A stretch of DNA of 64,000 nt from Sphingobium sp. AP50 (GCF_900109095.1 NZ_FNYZ01000006.1:1-64000); one strand, 5' to 3'. Shown: positions 6,860-16,529, numbered from the stretch's first letter. Notes: generated by a model from the letters alone, not told the origin. Translations and numbers: made by a program.

Positions 6860-9800
6860 TCATCCCGCCGCCTTCATCAGTCCCTTCGATAGTTGCAGCG
6901 CGCCGTTGAGGCGGGCCTGCGGGTCGGGCCAGGCGCGTTCGACCACGATCTTGCTGTCGGGGCGCAGGCGAGCGACGCCGTTGAGTTTCTGGACATAGGC
7001 GACGAGGCCGACGGGCTTGGGGAAGCGATCCTCGAAGAAGCTGACCAGCGCGCCCTTTGGCCCGACGTCGATTTTCGAAATGTTCGCGATCAGGCAGTTC
7101 TGCTTGATCTCGATGATCTTGAGCAGGTTTTGCGTGGGCAGGGGCAACTTGCCGAAACGGTCGATCAGTTCGGCGGCGAACGCCTCCAGACCCTGACGAT
7201 CCTCAAGCTCGTTGATGCGGCGATAGAGGCCCATGCGCAGGTCAAGGTCCGGCACATAATCGTCGGGGATCAGGATCGGCGCGTCGACGGTGATCTGGGG
7301 CGAGAAGCTGTCGCTGCGCCGCTCGATGCCGACGCCGCCGGCCTTGGCGTCCATGATCGCGTCTTCCAGCATCGACTGGTAGAGTTCGAAGCCGACTTCC
7401 TTGATATGGCCCGATTGTTCGTCGCCGACAAGATTGCCTGCGCCGCGAATGTCGAGGTCGTGGCTGGCGAGTTGGAAGCCTGCGCCGAGCGTGTCGAGGT
7501 CGGACAGGACCTTCAGACGCTTTTCCGCCGTTTCGGTGATGATGCGATTGGCTGGCGTGGTGAAATAGGCATAGGCGCGCGTCTTGGAACGTCCCACGCG
7601 GCCGCGCAGCTGGTAGAGCTGGGCAAGGCCGAAGCGATCGGCGCGGTGGATGATCAGCGTGTTGGCGCTGGGGATGTCGAGACCGGATTCCACGATCGTC
7701 GTGGAGAGCAGCACATCGTAGCGTTTGTCGTAGAAGGCGGACATGCGTTCTTCGACATCGGTGGCCGACATCTGGCCATGGGCGACGATGGGTTTGATTT
7801 CGGGGACTTCGGTGCGCAGGAATTCCTCGACTTCGGTGAGGTCGGCGATGCGTGGCACGACGAAGAAGCTCTGGCCGCCGCGATAATGTTCGCGCAGCAG
7901 GGCTTCGCGGATGACGACGCCGTCCCATGGCATGATGTAGGTGCGCACGGCGAGGCGATCGACCGGCGGGGTCTGAATGACGGACAGTTCGCGCAGGCCC
8001 GACATCGCCATTTGCAGCGTCCGCGGGATGGGCGTGGCGGTGAGCGTCAGGACATGAACGTCGGTCTTTAGTGACTTCAAGCGTTCCTTGTGGGTGACGC
8101 CGAAACGCTGTTCTTCGTCGACGATGACCAGGCCGAGGCGCTTGAATTCCAGCCCCTTGGCCAGCAGCGCGTGGGTGCCCACGACGATATCGACGGTGCC
8201 GTCGGCAAGGCCGGCCTTGGTCGCCTTTGCTTCCTTGTCGGGGACGAGGCGGGAGAGGCGGCCGATATTGACCGGGAAGCCGCGGAAACGCTCCTCGAAA
8301 TTCATGTGATGCTGGCGCGCGAGCAGCGTGGTGGGGCAGATGACCACGACCTGCATTCCCGCCATGGCGGCCACGAAGGCGGCGCGCAGGGCCACTTCGG
8401 TCTTGCCGAAGCCGACGTCGCCGCAGACGAGCCGGTCCATCGGTTTGCCCGCGCCCAGATCCTCCACCACGTCGCTGATGGCGCGGTCCTGATCCTCGGT
8501 TTCCTGATAGGGGAAGCGATCGACGAAGGCAGGATAGCCCGCCTGATCCGGCTCCGCCACGGTGGCGTTGCGCAGGGCGCGTTCAGCGGCGGTCTTGAGC
8601 AATTCACCCGCGATTTCGCGGATGCGCTCCTTCATTTTCGCCTTGCGCCGCTGCCAGGCTTCGCCGCCCAGCTTGTCGAGGCTTACGCCGTCGCTGTCGC
8701 TGCCATAGCGGGAGAGGACTTCGAGATTTTCGACCGGGACATAGAGCTTGTCGCCCCCGGCATAGGAGAGGGCGACGCAGTCATGCGGGGCTTTCGCCAC
8801 CGGAATCTGCATCAGCCCTTCATAACGGCCGATGCCGTGATCCATATGGACGACAAGGTCGCCGGGCGAGAGGGTGGCCAGTTCCTGGAGGAAGGCGTCC
8901 GCGCTCTTCTTGCGCTTGGCGCGGCGGACGAGGCGGTCGCCCAGCATATCCTGTTCGGTGAGGACGGCGACGTCGGGCGCGGTGAAACCATGGTCGAGCG
9001 GCAGGACGGTGAGCGTGACGCTGCCGCCCGCCGCGATGCCAAGCGCTTCCTGCCAATTGTCCGCGGCGGCGAGACGGGACACGCCATGGTCAGCGAGCAG
9101 GCCCGACAGGCGTTCGCGCGCGCCGCCGGAATAGCTGGCGATGACTACCTTTTTCTTGTCGCGGCGGAGCGTGGCGATGTGCTTGCCGACGGCTTCGTAG
9201 ATGTTCGTGTTCTGCGCGCGTTCGGGGGCGAAGTCGCGGGGGCCATCCACCGCGAAGTCGAGGACGGTCGCGCTGTCGGGTTCGTGGAAGGGCGTCGTGC
9301 CGTGCATGGGGAGCGTCGCGACGGCGGCGTCCCATTCGGCGGCGTTCAGGTAGAGCGCGTCGGGTTTCAACGGGCGATAGGAGCCGGGGTCGGACGACTT
9401 TGCCTGCACCCGGTTGGCGTGATAGTCGCGGATCGCCTCGAACCGGCTCTCCGCCGCGCCGGCGACGCCATGGTCGCGGATGAGGACGGTGCCTTCGCCG
9501 AGGTGATCGGTCAGGGGAACCAGCTTTTCCTCGAACAAGGGCAGCCAATGTTCCATGCCGGCCAGGCGGCGGCCATCGCTGACCGCCTGATAGAGCGGGT
9601 CGCCGGTCGCGGTCGCGCCGAATGTCTCACGATAGCGGCCACGGAAGCGCTTGATCGTGTCTTCGTCCAGCAGGGCTTCGGACGCGGGGAGGAGGGTGAA
9701 GCCGTCGACATTCTCGATCGTGCGCTGGTCGGACGGGTCGAAGCGGCGGACCGTCTCGATCTCGTCGCCGAAGAAGTCGAGGCGCAACGGCATCTCCTCG

Positions 9801-10345
9801 CCGCCGGGGAAGAGGTCCACGATGCCGCCGCGAATGGCGAACTCGCCCCGGTCATGTACCGTGTCGGTGCGGACATAGCCGTTCGCTTGCAGCATTTCGG
9901 CCAGCTTCTGGATGGCGATCCGTTCTTTGGGTGCGAGCTTCGCGACCAACTGGCGCACGCGGAAGGGCGTCAGGGTACGCTGGGTCATCGCCGCCAGCGT
10001 GGTGACGACCAGTTGCGGGCCTTTGGGCTTGGCCTGCAACGCGTGGAGGCCTGCGAGTCGGGCGGAGGCAGCGCGGAGCGAGGGGCTGGCCCGGTCATAG
10101 GGCAGGCAGTCCCAGGCGGGGATTTCGATGATCTCGATCTCCGGCGCGAAATAATGCGCGGTGTCCGCGACGGCACGCATCAACTGCTCGTCCGATGCGA
10201 TGAAGACCGCGCGGCCACCCGCAGCGCCTGCCGCGCGGGCGATGTCTGCCAGCAGCCATGGCTGGAAACCGGCGGGCACGCCCGACAGGGTGAGCGGCGC
10301 CTTCGCCTTCAGGATTTTCTGGAGATCGGTCATCTTGCTACTCAT
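6860..10345 (-). CDS. mfd: Transcription-repair coupling factor Mfd
   Basis: 1161 residues, the usual Mfd length. Mfd displaces RNA polymerase stalled at DNA damage and recruits UvrA. The UvrB-like damage-recognition module fills the N-terminal third. The RNA-polymerase-interaction (CarD-like) domain follows near residues 480-570 (PGDLVVHMDHGIGRYEG). The RecG-like translocase has Walker A at about 640 (GDVGFGKTEVA) and a DEEQ box at about 740 (IVDEEQRFGV). The C-terminal TRCF domain (LPDDYVPDL-type region) is present. The ATG at 10345 has GGAGGGGG immediately before it; an ATG at 10333 (MTDLQ) is an alternative. A palindromic repeat abuts the start. Confidence 0.97.
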   Translation of the reverse strand: MSSKMTDLQKILKAKAPLTLSGVPAGFQPWLLADIARAAGAAGGRAVFIASDEQLMRAVADTAHYFAPEIEIIEIPAWDCLPYDRASPSLRAASARLAGLHALQAKPKGPQLVVTTLAAMTQRTLTPFRVRQLVAKLAPKERIAIQKLAEMLQANGYVRTDTVHDRGEFAIRGGIVDLFPGGEEMPLRLDFFGDEIETVRRFDPSDQRTIENVDGFTLLPASEALLDEDTIKRFRGRYRETFGATATGDPLYQAVSDGRRLAGMEHWLPLFEEKLVPLTDHLGEGTVLIRDHGVAGAAESRFEAIRDYHANRVQAKSSDPGSYRPLKPDALYLNAAEWDAAVATLPMHGTTPFHEPDSATVLDFAVDGPRDFAPERAQNTNIYEAVGKHIATLRRDKKKVVIASYSGGARERLSGLLADHGVSRLAAADNWQEALGIAAGGSVTLTVLPLDHGFTAPDVAVLTEQDMLGDRLVRRAKRKKSADAFLQELATLSPGDLVVHMDHGIGRYEGLMQIPVAKAPHDCVALSYAGGDKLYVPVENLEVLSRYGSDSDGVSLDKLGGEAWQRRKAKMKERIREIAGELLKTAAERALRNATVAEPDQAGYPAFVDRFPYQETEDQDRAISDVVEDLGAGKPMDRLVCGDVGFGKTEVALRAAFVAAMAGMQVVVICPTTLLARQHHMNFEERFRGFPVNIGRLSRLVPDKEAKATKAGLADGTVDIVVGTHALLAKGLEFKRLGLVIVDEEQRFGVTHKERLKSLKTDVHVLTLTATPIPRTLQMAMSGLRELSVIQTPPVDRLAVRTYIMPWDGVVIREALLREHYRGGQSFFVVPRIADLTEVEEFLRTEVPEIKPIVAHGQMSATDVEERMSAFYDKRYDVLLSTTIVESGLDIPSANTLIIHRADRFGLAQLYQLRGRVGRSKTRAYAYFTTPANRIITETAEKRLKVLSDLDTLGAGFQLASHDLDIRGAGNLVGDEQSGHIKEVGFELYQSMLEDAIMDAKAGGVGIERRSDSFSPQITVDAPILIPDDYVPDLDLRMGLYRRINELEDRQGLEAFAAELIDRFGKLPLPTQNLLKIIEIKQNCLIANISKIDVGPKGALVSFFEDRFPKPVGLVAYVQKLNGVARLRPDSKIVVERAWPDPQARLNGALQLSKGLMKAAG

Positions 10346-10346
10346 C

Positions 10347-10438
10347 CCCCTCCCGCTTGCGGGAGGGGTTAGGGGTGGGCCTTATGCAACAGAGGTGGCG
10401 CAGGCCCACCCCCGGCCCCTCCCGCCTACGGGAGGGGG
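10347..10438. repeat. Nested palindromic REP-like element
   Basis: Two C/G-rich hairpins, cccctcccgc-tt-gcgggagggg (10347-10368) and cccctcccg-ccta-cgggagggg (10416-10437). They are enclosed in a larger inverted repeat: aggggtgggcc in the first half pairs with ggcccacccc in the second. The element fills the gap between sdhE and mfd, both on the minus strand, and its left end overlaps the mfd ribosome-site region. Elements of this look recur in sphingomonad genomes. Confidence 0.75.
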
Positions 10439-10445
10439 GATTTTG

Positions 10446-10718
10446 TCAGTTCTCGATCTTCACGAAATCGAGTTTCAGGAACTTGTCCATCATCGGGCCT
10501 TTCCACTCTTCGGGCACCGGGATGGTGCCGACTGCCCAGCCGATGATGTCGGCATCCTGTTCGTCCATGAATTTTTCGAACCAGGCGATTTCTTCGTCAT
10601 TCCATTGCGCATGATAGCGTTCGAAGAAACCGCCGACCGTATAGTCCGCTTCCCGCGTGCCGCGATGCCAGGCCCGGAATTTGATGCGGCGCATCTGGGG
10701 ATTGTCGTTGGTCGTCAT
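10446..10718 (-). CDS. sdhE: FAD assembly factor SdhE
   Basis: 90-residue cytoplasmic protein of the SdhE/YgfY family, which promotes covalent attachment of FAD to succinate dehydrogenase subunit A. The conserved RGxRE motif is present as RGTREAD, followed by the FFERY and the acidic WNDEEIAWFEKFMDEQDADI segments typical of the family. The ATG at 10718 gives the normal family length; upstream codons belong to a repeat. It lies between recG (divergent) and mfd (same strand), a familiar alphaproteobacterial arrangement. Confidence 0.92.
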   Translation of the reverse strand: MTTNDNPQMRRIKFRAWHRGTREADYTVGGFFERYHAQWNDEEIAWFEKFMDEQDADIIGWAVGTIPVPEEWKGPMMDKFLKLDFVKIEN

Positions 10719-10727
10719 CAAGAAAAT

Positions 10728-10843
10728 CCGTTCGTCCTGAGTAGCCGTTGAGCCTGTCGAAACGGCGTATCGAAGGATCAGGCGAAGCGCGGATGCTTCG
10801 ATACGGGCCTTCGACAAGCTCAGTCCCTACTCAGCACGAACGG
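10728..10843. repeat. Long imperfect palindrome, ccgttcgtcctgagtag family (copy 1)
   Basis: The ends are inverted copies: ccgttcgtcctgagtag on the left and ctactcagcacgaacgg on the right. The interior contains a second inverted pair (gcctgtcgaa... with ...ttcgacaagct, and cgtatcgaaggatca with tgcttcgatacgg). It lies between the divergent sdhE and recG. A closely similar copy is at 39373-39516 and a shorter relative at 37169-37243. Confidence 0.8.
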
Positions 10844-10920
10844 TGAAAATGAGCATGGCCATTCAACCGATCAGGTGTTTGAACCACCGTCCCGGTTGGT
10901 CTAGATGCCGTCAGATAGCC

Positions 10921-12984
10921 ATGCGACCCGATATTCTCAATCCGCTCTTTGCCGAAATATCCCTGTTCAAGGGGATCGGCCCCGCGCTTGCCCGTCCGCT
11001 GGAGCGGCTCGGGCTGGCGCGCGCGGTCGATGTGGCCTTCCATATCCCGCTCAGCTGGGTGGACCGGCACCTGACCGACGAACTGGATATGGCGGATGCG
11101 GGGCGGGTGATCGGCACGATGCTGACGCCGGTGGATTATCGCGCCAGCAGCAGCCCGCGCGCGCCCTTTCGGGTGCAGGCGATCGACGGGCGGGCGAACG
11201 TCGTCTCCCTCGTTTACTTCGGAAAGAATAGCGGCTGGCCGCGCAAGCTGCTGCCGCTCAACGAACCCAAATTCGTGTCGGGCAAGCTGGAGGCCTATGG
11301 CGACAATCTCCAGATGGTGCATCCCGACTATGTGCTGCCGCCCGAAGAAGCGGACACGGTGCCGGCGCGCGAATCGGTCTATGGATTGTCGGAAGGGCTG
11401 ACCAACAACCGGATGCGCGATATTGCGGCGCAGGCTTTGGCGCGGGCGCCGGAACTGCCGGAGTGGATCGAGCCAAGCCTGCTGGCGCGCAAGCAATGGC
11501 CCGCGTGGCGTGAGGCGCTGGGGCGGGTGCATGCGGATCCGTCCGACGCAAAGGCGCGCGAGCGGCTGGCCTATGACGAGATTTTCGCAGGCCAATTGGC
11601 GCTGATGCTGGTGCGGCAATCATCGCGGCGGCGGCGGGGCGTGTCGATCCAGGGCGATGGGCGGCTGCGCGATATGCTCAAGCTGCCCTTCGCGCCGACG
11701 GGTGCGCAGCGGCGGTCGATCGGTGAGATCGAGGGGGACATGGCGCAGGCGACGCCGATGTTGCGCCTGCTTCAGGGCGATGTCGGGTCGGGCAAGACTT
11801 TGGTGGCGCTGATGGCGCTGCTGAACGCGGTCGAGGCGGGGATGCAGGGCGCGATGCTGGCGCCGACCGAAATCCTGGCGCGGCAACATTATGAGACGTT
11901 GCGGAAAATGGCGTCGGGCCTGCCAATCGAGATTGCGGTCCTGACGGGCCGCGAGAAGGGCAAGGTGCGCGAAGCGACGCTGATGGGGTTGGCGGACGGG
12001 AGCATCGACATTCTCGTCGGCACCCACGCCATTTTTCAGGAAGCGGTGCAATATAAGGCGCTTGGTCTGGCGGTGATCGACGAACAGCATCGCTTCGGCG
12101 TGGCGCAGCGCATGATGCTGGCGAGCAAGGCGGAGCGATCGCCGCATCTGCTGGTGATGACGGCGACGCCGATCCCGCGCACGCTGACGCTGACCTATTA
12201 TGGCGAGATGGACGTCTCGCGGCTGGACGAGATGCCGCCGGGCCGTCAGCCGATCCAGACCTTGGTGATGGCCGCAAGCCGGCTGGACGAGGTGGTCGAT
12301 GCGCTGGCCCGCCATGTCGAGGGCGGGGGGCAGGCCTATTGGGTGTGCCCGTTGGTCGAGGAGAGCGAAACCAGCGATCAGGCGGCGGCCGAGATGCGGG
12401 CCGAGACGCTGCGTCAACGCTTCGGCGACCGGGTCGGGCTGGTGCATGGCAAGATGAAGGGGACGGACAAGGATGCGGCGATGGAGGCCTTCGCCGCCAA
12501 TCGCACGCAGATATTGGTCGCGACCACGGTGATCGAAGTGGGCGTGGACGTGCCCAACTCCAGCCTGATCATCATCGAGGGGGCGGACCGGTTCGGCCTC
12601 GCCCAGTTGCACCAGTTGCGCGGACGGGTGGGGCGCGGCGACAAGCCGTCGACCTGTTTGCTGCTGCGCGGCAATTCGCTGGGCGAGACATCGCGGGCGC
12701 GGCTGGCGCTGATGCGGGAGACGAATGATGGTTTCCGCATCGCCGAGGAGGATTTGAAGCTGCGCGGCGCGGGCGAAGTGCTGGGCACGCGCCAGTCCGG
12801 CGAGGCGGAACTGAAGGTCGCCACGCCGGAGCATGTCGCGGCTTTGGTGGACGCGGCGCGGGACGATGCGCATTTACTGATCGAGCGGGATGGCGGGCTG
12901 GACAGCGCGCGCGGGCAGGCGGCGCGGACCTGCCTCTATTTGTTCGAGAAGGATGCGGCGGTGGGGTTGCTAAGGGGGGGATGA
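10921..12984 (+). CDS. recG: ATP-dependent DNA helicase RecG
   Basis: 687-residue superfamily 2 helicase that remodels stalled replication forks and Holliday junctions. An N-terminal wedge/OB domain (FKGIGPALARPLERLG start, residues ~20-150) precedes two helicase lobes. Walker A is at 286-293 (GDVGSGKT) and the DEQH box at 387-390 (DEQHRFGV). Motif VI is LHQLRGRVGRG. The start at 10921 (MRPDILNPLF) matches the family; the frame is open further upstream but that part is repeat DNA. Divergent from sdhE. Confidence 0.95.
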   Translation: MRPDILNPLFAEISLFKGIGPALARPLERLGLARAVDVAFHIPLSWVDRHLTDELDMADAGRVIGTMLTPVDYRASSSPRAPFRVQAIDGRANVVSLVYFGKNSGWPRKLLPLNEPKFVSGKLEAYGDNLQMVHPDYVLPPEEADTVPARESVYGLSEGLTNNRMRDIAAQALARAPELPEWIEPSLLARKQWPAWREALGRVHADPSDAKARERLAYDEIFAGQLALMLVRQSSRRRRGVSIQGDGRLRDMLKLPFAPTGAQRRSIGEIEGDMAQATPMLRLLQGDVGSGKTLVALMALLNAVEAGMQGAMLAPTEILARQHYETLRKMASGLPIEIAVLTGREKGKVREATLMGLADGSIDILVGTHAIFQEAVQYKALGLAVIDEQHRFGVAQRMMLASKAERSPHLLVMTATPIPRTLTLTYYGEMDVSRLDEMPPGRQPIQTLVMAASRLDEVVDALARHVEGGGQAYWVCPLVEESETSDQAAAEMRAETLRQRFGDRVGLVHGKMKGTDKDAAMEAFAANRTQILVATTVIEVGVDVPNSSLIIIEGADRFGLAQLHQLRGRVGRGDKPSTCLLLRGNSLGETSRARLALMRETNDGFRIAEEDLKLRGAGEVLGTRQSGEAELKVATPEHVAALVDAARDDAHLLIERDGGLDSARGQAARTCLYLFEKDAAVGLLRGG

Positions 12985-13006
12985 GTGGTTGCGGTCAGAT
13001 GGGGGC

Positions 13007-13498
13007 TTATGGCCTCGAATTTGCATCAGCCGACATCAGCCTCAGGCTGATGACTTTGTCGGCGATTATTTCATGGTCAAACGCCCCCATATGCCCGTAT
13101 TTTCCTTTATGAACTGTTTGTTTGCCTACAAATTCAATTGCGTAAAGGCCGTCATCATTCCCCACGTAAACCGGAGCCTTTCCTGAGAGCCAGATACGAT
13201 CGCCATCTGTTTCATAAGAGCAAGCAGAGGCCGGGGCAGGACAAAAGCGAGAAACTTCGAACGCCTTGCGCCATATCCCTTTCCACCTTTTTTCAGTGGT
13301 CATTTCAAAGCATTGATCCGTTTCGGGCATAGCTAGGATGCCTCCATATTTAATCGTCTCAAGACATTGCTCGCTAATGCCGGGCATCCCCAGCCTCAAT
13401 TCTTGTATTAGATTGTCTGGTAGAGAGGCTGGTTGTCGTTGGCATGCCTGTGTCATAAGAAGTATGGCAGGAAAGAGTTTGATTAGGTGGTAGCGCAT
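13007..13498 (-). CDS. Predicted exported protein of unknown function
   Basis: 163 residues. A short signal peptide (MRYHLIKLFPAILLMTQAC) ends in a cysteine at residue 19. The preceding residues only partly match a lipobox, so lipoprotein processing is possible but not certain. The mature part has further cysteines (SEQCLETIKYG, TDQCFEMT, FCPAPASACSY) and no recognised domain. Its codons are visibly richer in A and T than those of recG and mscS on either side, which suggests recent acquisition. Convergent with recG. Confidence 0.6.
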   Translation of the reverse strand: MRYHLIKLFPAILLMTQACQRQPASLPDNLIQELRLGMPGISEQCLETIKYGGILAMPETDQCFEMTTEKRWKGIWRKAFEVSRFCPAPASACSYETDGDRIWLSGKAPVYVGNDDGLYAIEFVGKQTVHKGKYGHMGAFDHEIIADKVISLRLMSADANSRP

Positions 13499-13650
13499 GA
13501 TGCGATGATGGTCGCACGAGTGGCTGTCTGCAACGTCTACTTACCAACCTGTCCCACGGTGAGCAGGCCTTCCACTTCCCACCCTATGCCGTCATTCGTA
13601 CAGAGAAGGGAGTCTATCTCCTGACCCAGCAGCAAGGGGAAATGTCGGGA

Positions 13651-13680
13651 GATGGGTCCCCGCCTTCGCGGGGATGACGG
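13651..13680. repeat. Short palindromic repeat (ccccgc-cttc-gcgggg)
   Basis: The sequence gatgggtccccgccttcgcggggatgacgg contains a six-base stem and four-base loop with conserved flanks. This form, read in reverse as CCGTCATCCCCGCG..., is a frequently dispersed intergenic repeat in sphingomonads (general knowledge). It lies about 90 bases before the MscS start. Confidence 0.6.
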
Positions 13681-13771
13681 TGAGGATTGGGCGGCGTATG
13701 GCGTTTCTAGCCCTCCCCAAAAACATCTCGCACTTGCGAAACAAAACCGCGCTTGCCCGCGTTGCCCCCGC

Positions 13772-14848
13772 ATGTCCGATATCAGCCTGACCCACATCAC
13801 GCCGATGGCGGTGATGTCGATCGCCATTTCGGTGGCTGCCGCTTTCCTGATCCACTGGGCGCTCTACTGGATTGCGCTGCGGGTTGCGAAACATTCCCGG
13901 ATCGAGCCTGTGCTGCTGCCCGCCATCTATCAGCCGACGCGATGGCTGGTGGTGTTGCTGGCGCTGGGCGCTGGCCTCAAGTCCATCGAACTGGGCGATC
14001 AGGTCGAGGATATCTGGTCGATCGGGGCGCGGATGGTCTTTGCGCTGCTGGTCGGCTGGCTGATCCTGCGGGTGATGCATGCGGGCAAGGCGATGATGGA
14101 GGCGCGGGCCGACATCAGTGTCGAGGATAATCTGAAGGCCCGGCGGCATCGCACCAGGATCAGCATCCTGTATCGCATCTGCCAATGTATCGTCGGCTTT
14201 CTGGTGATCGCGATGATGCTGATTGCCATTCCGGGTGTGCGGACGATCGGCGTGTCGCTGATGGCGTCGGCCGGCCTGGCGGCACTAGCGGTGGGTGCGG
14301 CGGCGCAGCCTGCGCTCAAAAATCTGATCGCGGGCATCCAGATGGCCTTTTCCGAACCGATCCGGCTGGACGATGTCGTCATCATCGAGGGCGAGTGGGG
14401 GCGGATCGAGGAGATCAAGCTGACCTATGTGATCGTGCGCATCTGGGACGATCGACGGATGGTGGTGCCGGTATCCTATTTTCTGGAAAAGCCGTTCCAG
14501 AACTGGACCACGAAGACGTCGGACCTGCTGGGCACAGTCTTCTTCCATGTCGATCCAGCCGCCGATGTGGCGCGTATCCGGGCCAAATTTGTCGAGGCGG
14601 TGCAGGCCAACAGCCGCTGGGACGGGCGGGTGGCGATATTGCAGGTGACGGAGCATCGGCCCGAGGCGCTGGAACTGCGCGGGCTGCTATCCGCGCGCAA
14701 TGCGGGTATCGCCTTCGACCTGCGCTGCGAAGTGCGCGAGGTGGTGATGGATTTCCTGCGTACCGACATGCCCGATGCGCTGGTGCGCGTGCGGCAGCGT
14801 CTGGAGGCTGGGGAAGGCTTTACCAGGCTGTCCGACGCGGCGGAATGA
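13772..14848 (+). CDS. MscS-family mechanosensitive ion channel
   Basis: 358 residues in the inner membrane. N-terminal hydrophobic helices (AVMSIAISVAAAFLIHWAL; WLVVLLALGAGLKSI; IGARMVFALLVGWLILRVM) precede the pore helix region rich in glycine and alanine (SLMASAGLAALAVGAAAQ, about residues 165-182). The beta domain (IRLDDVVIIEGEWGRIEEI) and a C-terminal alpha-beta domain follow. This is the MscS layout; such channels release solutes on osmotic downshock. The ATG at 13772 is the only sensible start, since upstream sequence is repeat DNA. The 3' end overlaps the convergent PilZ gene by 29 bases. Confidence 0.9.
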   Translation: MSDISLTHITPMAVMSIAISVAAAFLIHWALYWIALRVAKHSRIEPVLLPAIYQPTRWLVVLLALGAGLKSIELGDQVEDIWSIGARMVFALLVGWLILRVMHAGKAMMEARADISVEDNLKARRHRTRISILYRICQCIVGFLVIAMMLIAIPGVRTIGVSLMASAGLAALAVGAAAQPALKNLIAGIQMAFSEPIRLDDVVIIEGEWGRIEEIKLTYVIVRIWDDRRMVVPVSYFLEKPFQNWTTKTSDLLGTVFFHVDPAADVARIRAKFVEAVQANSRWDGRVAILQVTEHRPEALELRGLLSARNAGIAFDLRCEVREVVMDFLRTDMPDALVRVRQRLEAGEGFTRLSDAAE

Positions 14849-15176
14849 GGGCCAGCATCGCATCATAGACATGGGGCGTGATGGGCTCGGCAAATTCCAT
14901 GCCGATGCGGCCATCCTGCACCCAGCGGATATCGGCCGCATAGTCCTGCACGACCGGCAGCCAGATGCTGACCCGTGTGCCGGGCGTCAGCGGCGCGTCG
15001 CTGCGGCACATGAGGCCGAGGATGGAGATGTTGATGATCTGCGCGGCGTGGCTGCGATCCTGCGCGGTAATGTGGCTCACCATGTCGACCAGATCGCGGC
15101 GTGCGCGGCGCTGTTCGACCGAAGGATCGCGCGAGCGCAGAACATGGCCGAGATTGGCAAAGACCGAGGGGGACAT
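14820..15176 (-). CDS. PilZ domain protein
   Basis: 118 residues, essentially a single PilZ domain, the c-di-GMP binding fold. The RRARRDLVD segment near residue 23 matches the RxxxR ligand motif, and NISILGLMCRSDAPLTPG matches the D/NxSxxG motif (N-I-S-I-L-G). It is a likely c-di-GMP effector whose partner is unknown; the EAL protein at 2.8-4.8 kb is the only other visible c-di-GMP gene. It runs convergent to the MscS gene, with overlapping ends. Confidence 0.82.
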   Translation of the reverse strand: MSPSVFANLGHVLRSRDPSVEQRRARRDLVDMVSHITAQDRSHAAQIINISILGLMCRSDAPLTPGTRVSIWLPVVQDYAADIRWVQDGRIGMEFAEPITPHVYDAMLALIPPRRTAW

Positions 15177-15217
15177 GGCCCCGAGTCTAGAGCGCCGAAG
15201 ATGGACGCTTTGTTAGG

Positions 15218-15248
15218 AGGGAGCGTTAATCGGTCGCTAACGCTCCCT
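15218..15248 (-). terminator. Hairpin downstream of tyrS
   Basis: An 11-bp perfect stem (agggagcgtta / taacgctccct) with a nine-base loop lies just past the tyrS stop codon. On the minus strand it is followed by CCTAACAAAG rather than a T run, so termination strength is uncertain. Confidence 0.5.
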
Positions 15249-15256
15249 TCTAAGGA

Positions 15257-16474
15257 TCAGTCGATGACCAGACCGTGCTTCTTCGCGCCGAAGCTGAGCT
15301 TGTCGCCGGGCTTGAGCGTGACGTTGGGATCGGTGACGGTTTCGCCATTCACCTTGATCGCGCCTTCGGTCAGCTTGCGACGCACTTCCTTGTTGGAGGT
15401 GGCGAAGCCCAGGCCCGTGGTGGCCTGCACCACGGTCAGGCCTTCGGCGCCCAGACTGACGGTCGGCAGATTGGCGTCCGACGCGCCTTCCTCGAAGGTC
15501 AGCCTCGCGGTTTCGGCCGATGCCGTTGCAGCGTCGAGGCCACGGCAGAGCGCGGTGGCTTCATTGGCGAGGATCTTCTTGGCTTCGTTGATCTCCGCGC
15601 CTTCCAGCGCAGCGAGACGGGCAACTTCATCCATCGGCAGGTCGGTGAAGAGGCGCAGGCGATTGGCGACGTCGGCGTCGGCGGTGTTCCGCCAGAATTG
15701 CCAATAGTCGTAATGCGACAACTGGTCTTCGTTCAGCCAGACGGCGCCGCCCACGGTCTTGCCCATCTTCGTGCCGTCGGCATTGGTGAGCAGGGGCGTG
15801 GTGAGGCCGAAGACCTGCTGGCCGTCGACCCGGCGGGCGAGTTCGACGCCGTTGACGATATTGCCCCACTGATCCGATCCGCCCATCTGGAGACGGCAGG
15901 CCGAACGGCGCGACAGTTCCAGAAAGTCATAGGCCTGAAGGATCATATAGTTGAATTCGAGGAAGCTGAGCGACTGCTCGCGGTCGAGACGCAGCTTCAC
16001 CGAATCGAAGCTGAGCATCCGATTGACCGAGAAATGCTGGCCGATGTCGCGCAGGAAGGGGATATATTCCAGCTTGTCGAGCCATTCGGCATTGTCGAGC
16101 ATGATCGCGTCGCTGGGGCCGTCACCGAAGGTCAGAAAGCGTTCGAACACGCGCTTGATGCTCGCCACATTCTCCTGAATGAGGTCGTGGGTCAGCAGCT
16201 TGCGGGCTTCGTCCTTGAAGCTGGGATCGCCGATCTTGCCGGTGCCACCGCCCATCAGGACGATCGGCTTGTGCCCGGCCTTCTGCAACTGGCGCAGCAT
16301 CATGATCGACACGAGATGACCGACATGCAGCGAGGGCGCCGTCGGATCGAAGCCGATATAGCCTGGCACCACCTGGCTTTTGGCGAGGGTATCGAGCCCT
16401 TCCGCATCGGTCAGCTGGTGGATGAAGCCGCGCGCTTCGAGCAGGCGCAGGAGATCGGACTGATAGTTGCTCAT
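15257..16474 (-). CDS. tyrS: Tyrosyl-tRNA synthetase
   Basis: 405-residue class I aminoacyl-tRNA synthetase of the bacterial TyrS type. The HIGH motif is at residues 50-53 (HVGH), the tyrosine-binding region includes [11 protein letters not shown] and [10 protein letters not shown], and the KMSKS-like loop is KMGKT at about residue 235. The C-terminal ~70 residues form an S4 RNA-binding domain ([18 protein letters not shown]). The ATG at 16474 (MSNYQSDLL) is the standard start. Divergent from anmK with 55 bases between, so the promoters must share that gap. Confidence 0.97.
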   Translation of the reverse strand: MSNYQSDLLRLLEARGFIHQLTDAEGLDTLAKSQVVPGYIGFDPTAPSLHVGHLVSIMMLRQLQKAGHKPIVLMGGGTGKIGDPSFKDEARKLLTHDLIQENVASIKRVFERFLTFGDGPSDAIMLDNAEWLDKLEYIPFLRDIGQHFSVNRMLSFDSVKLRLDREQSLSFLEFNYMILQAYDFLELSRRSACRLQMGGSDQWGNIVNGVELARRVDGQQVFGLTTPLLTNADGTKMGKTVGGAVWLNEDQLSHYDYWQFWRNTADADVANRLRLFTDLPMDEVARLAALEGAEINEAKKILANEATALCRGLDAATASAETARLTFEEGASDANLPTVSLGAEGLTVVQATTGLGFATSNKEVRRKLTEGAIKVNGETVTDPNVTLKPGDKLSFGAKKHGLVID

Positions 16475-16529
16475 GGCGCGCGCCTGTAGCATTGGGACAG
16501 CCAGTGTAAAAGAGGTGGAGTTTTCGATC

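Noticed and set aside
8090..10372. 760-codon plus-strand ORF over mfd
   Set aside because: Antisense shadow of mfd in GC-rich DNA; the minus-strand frame carries all helicase motifs.
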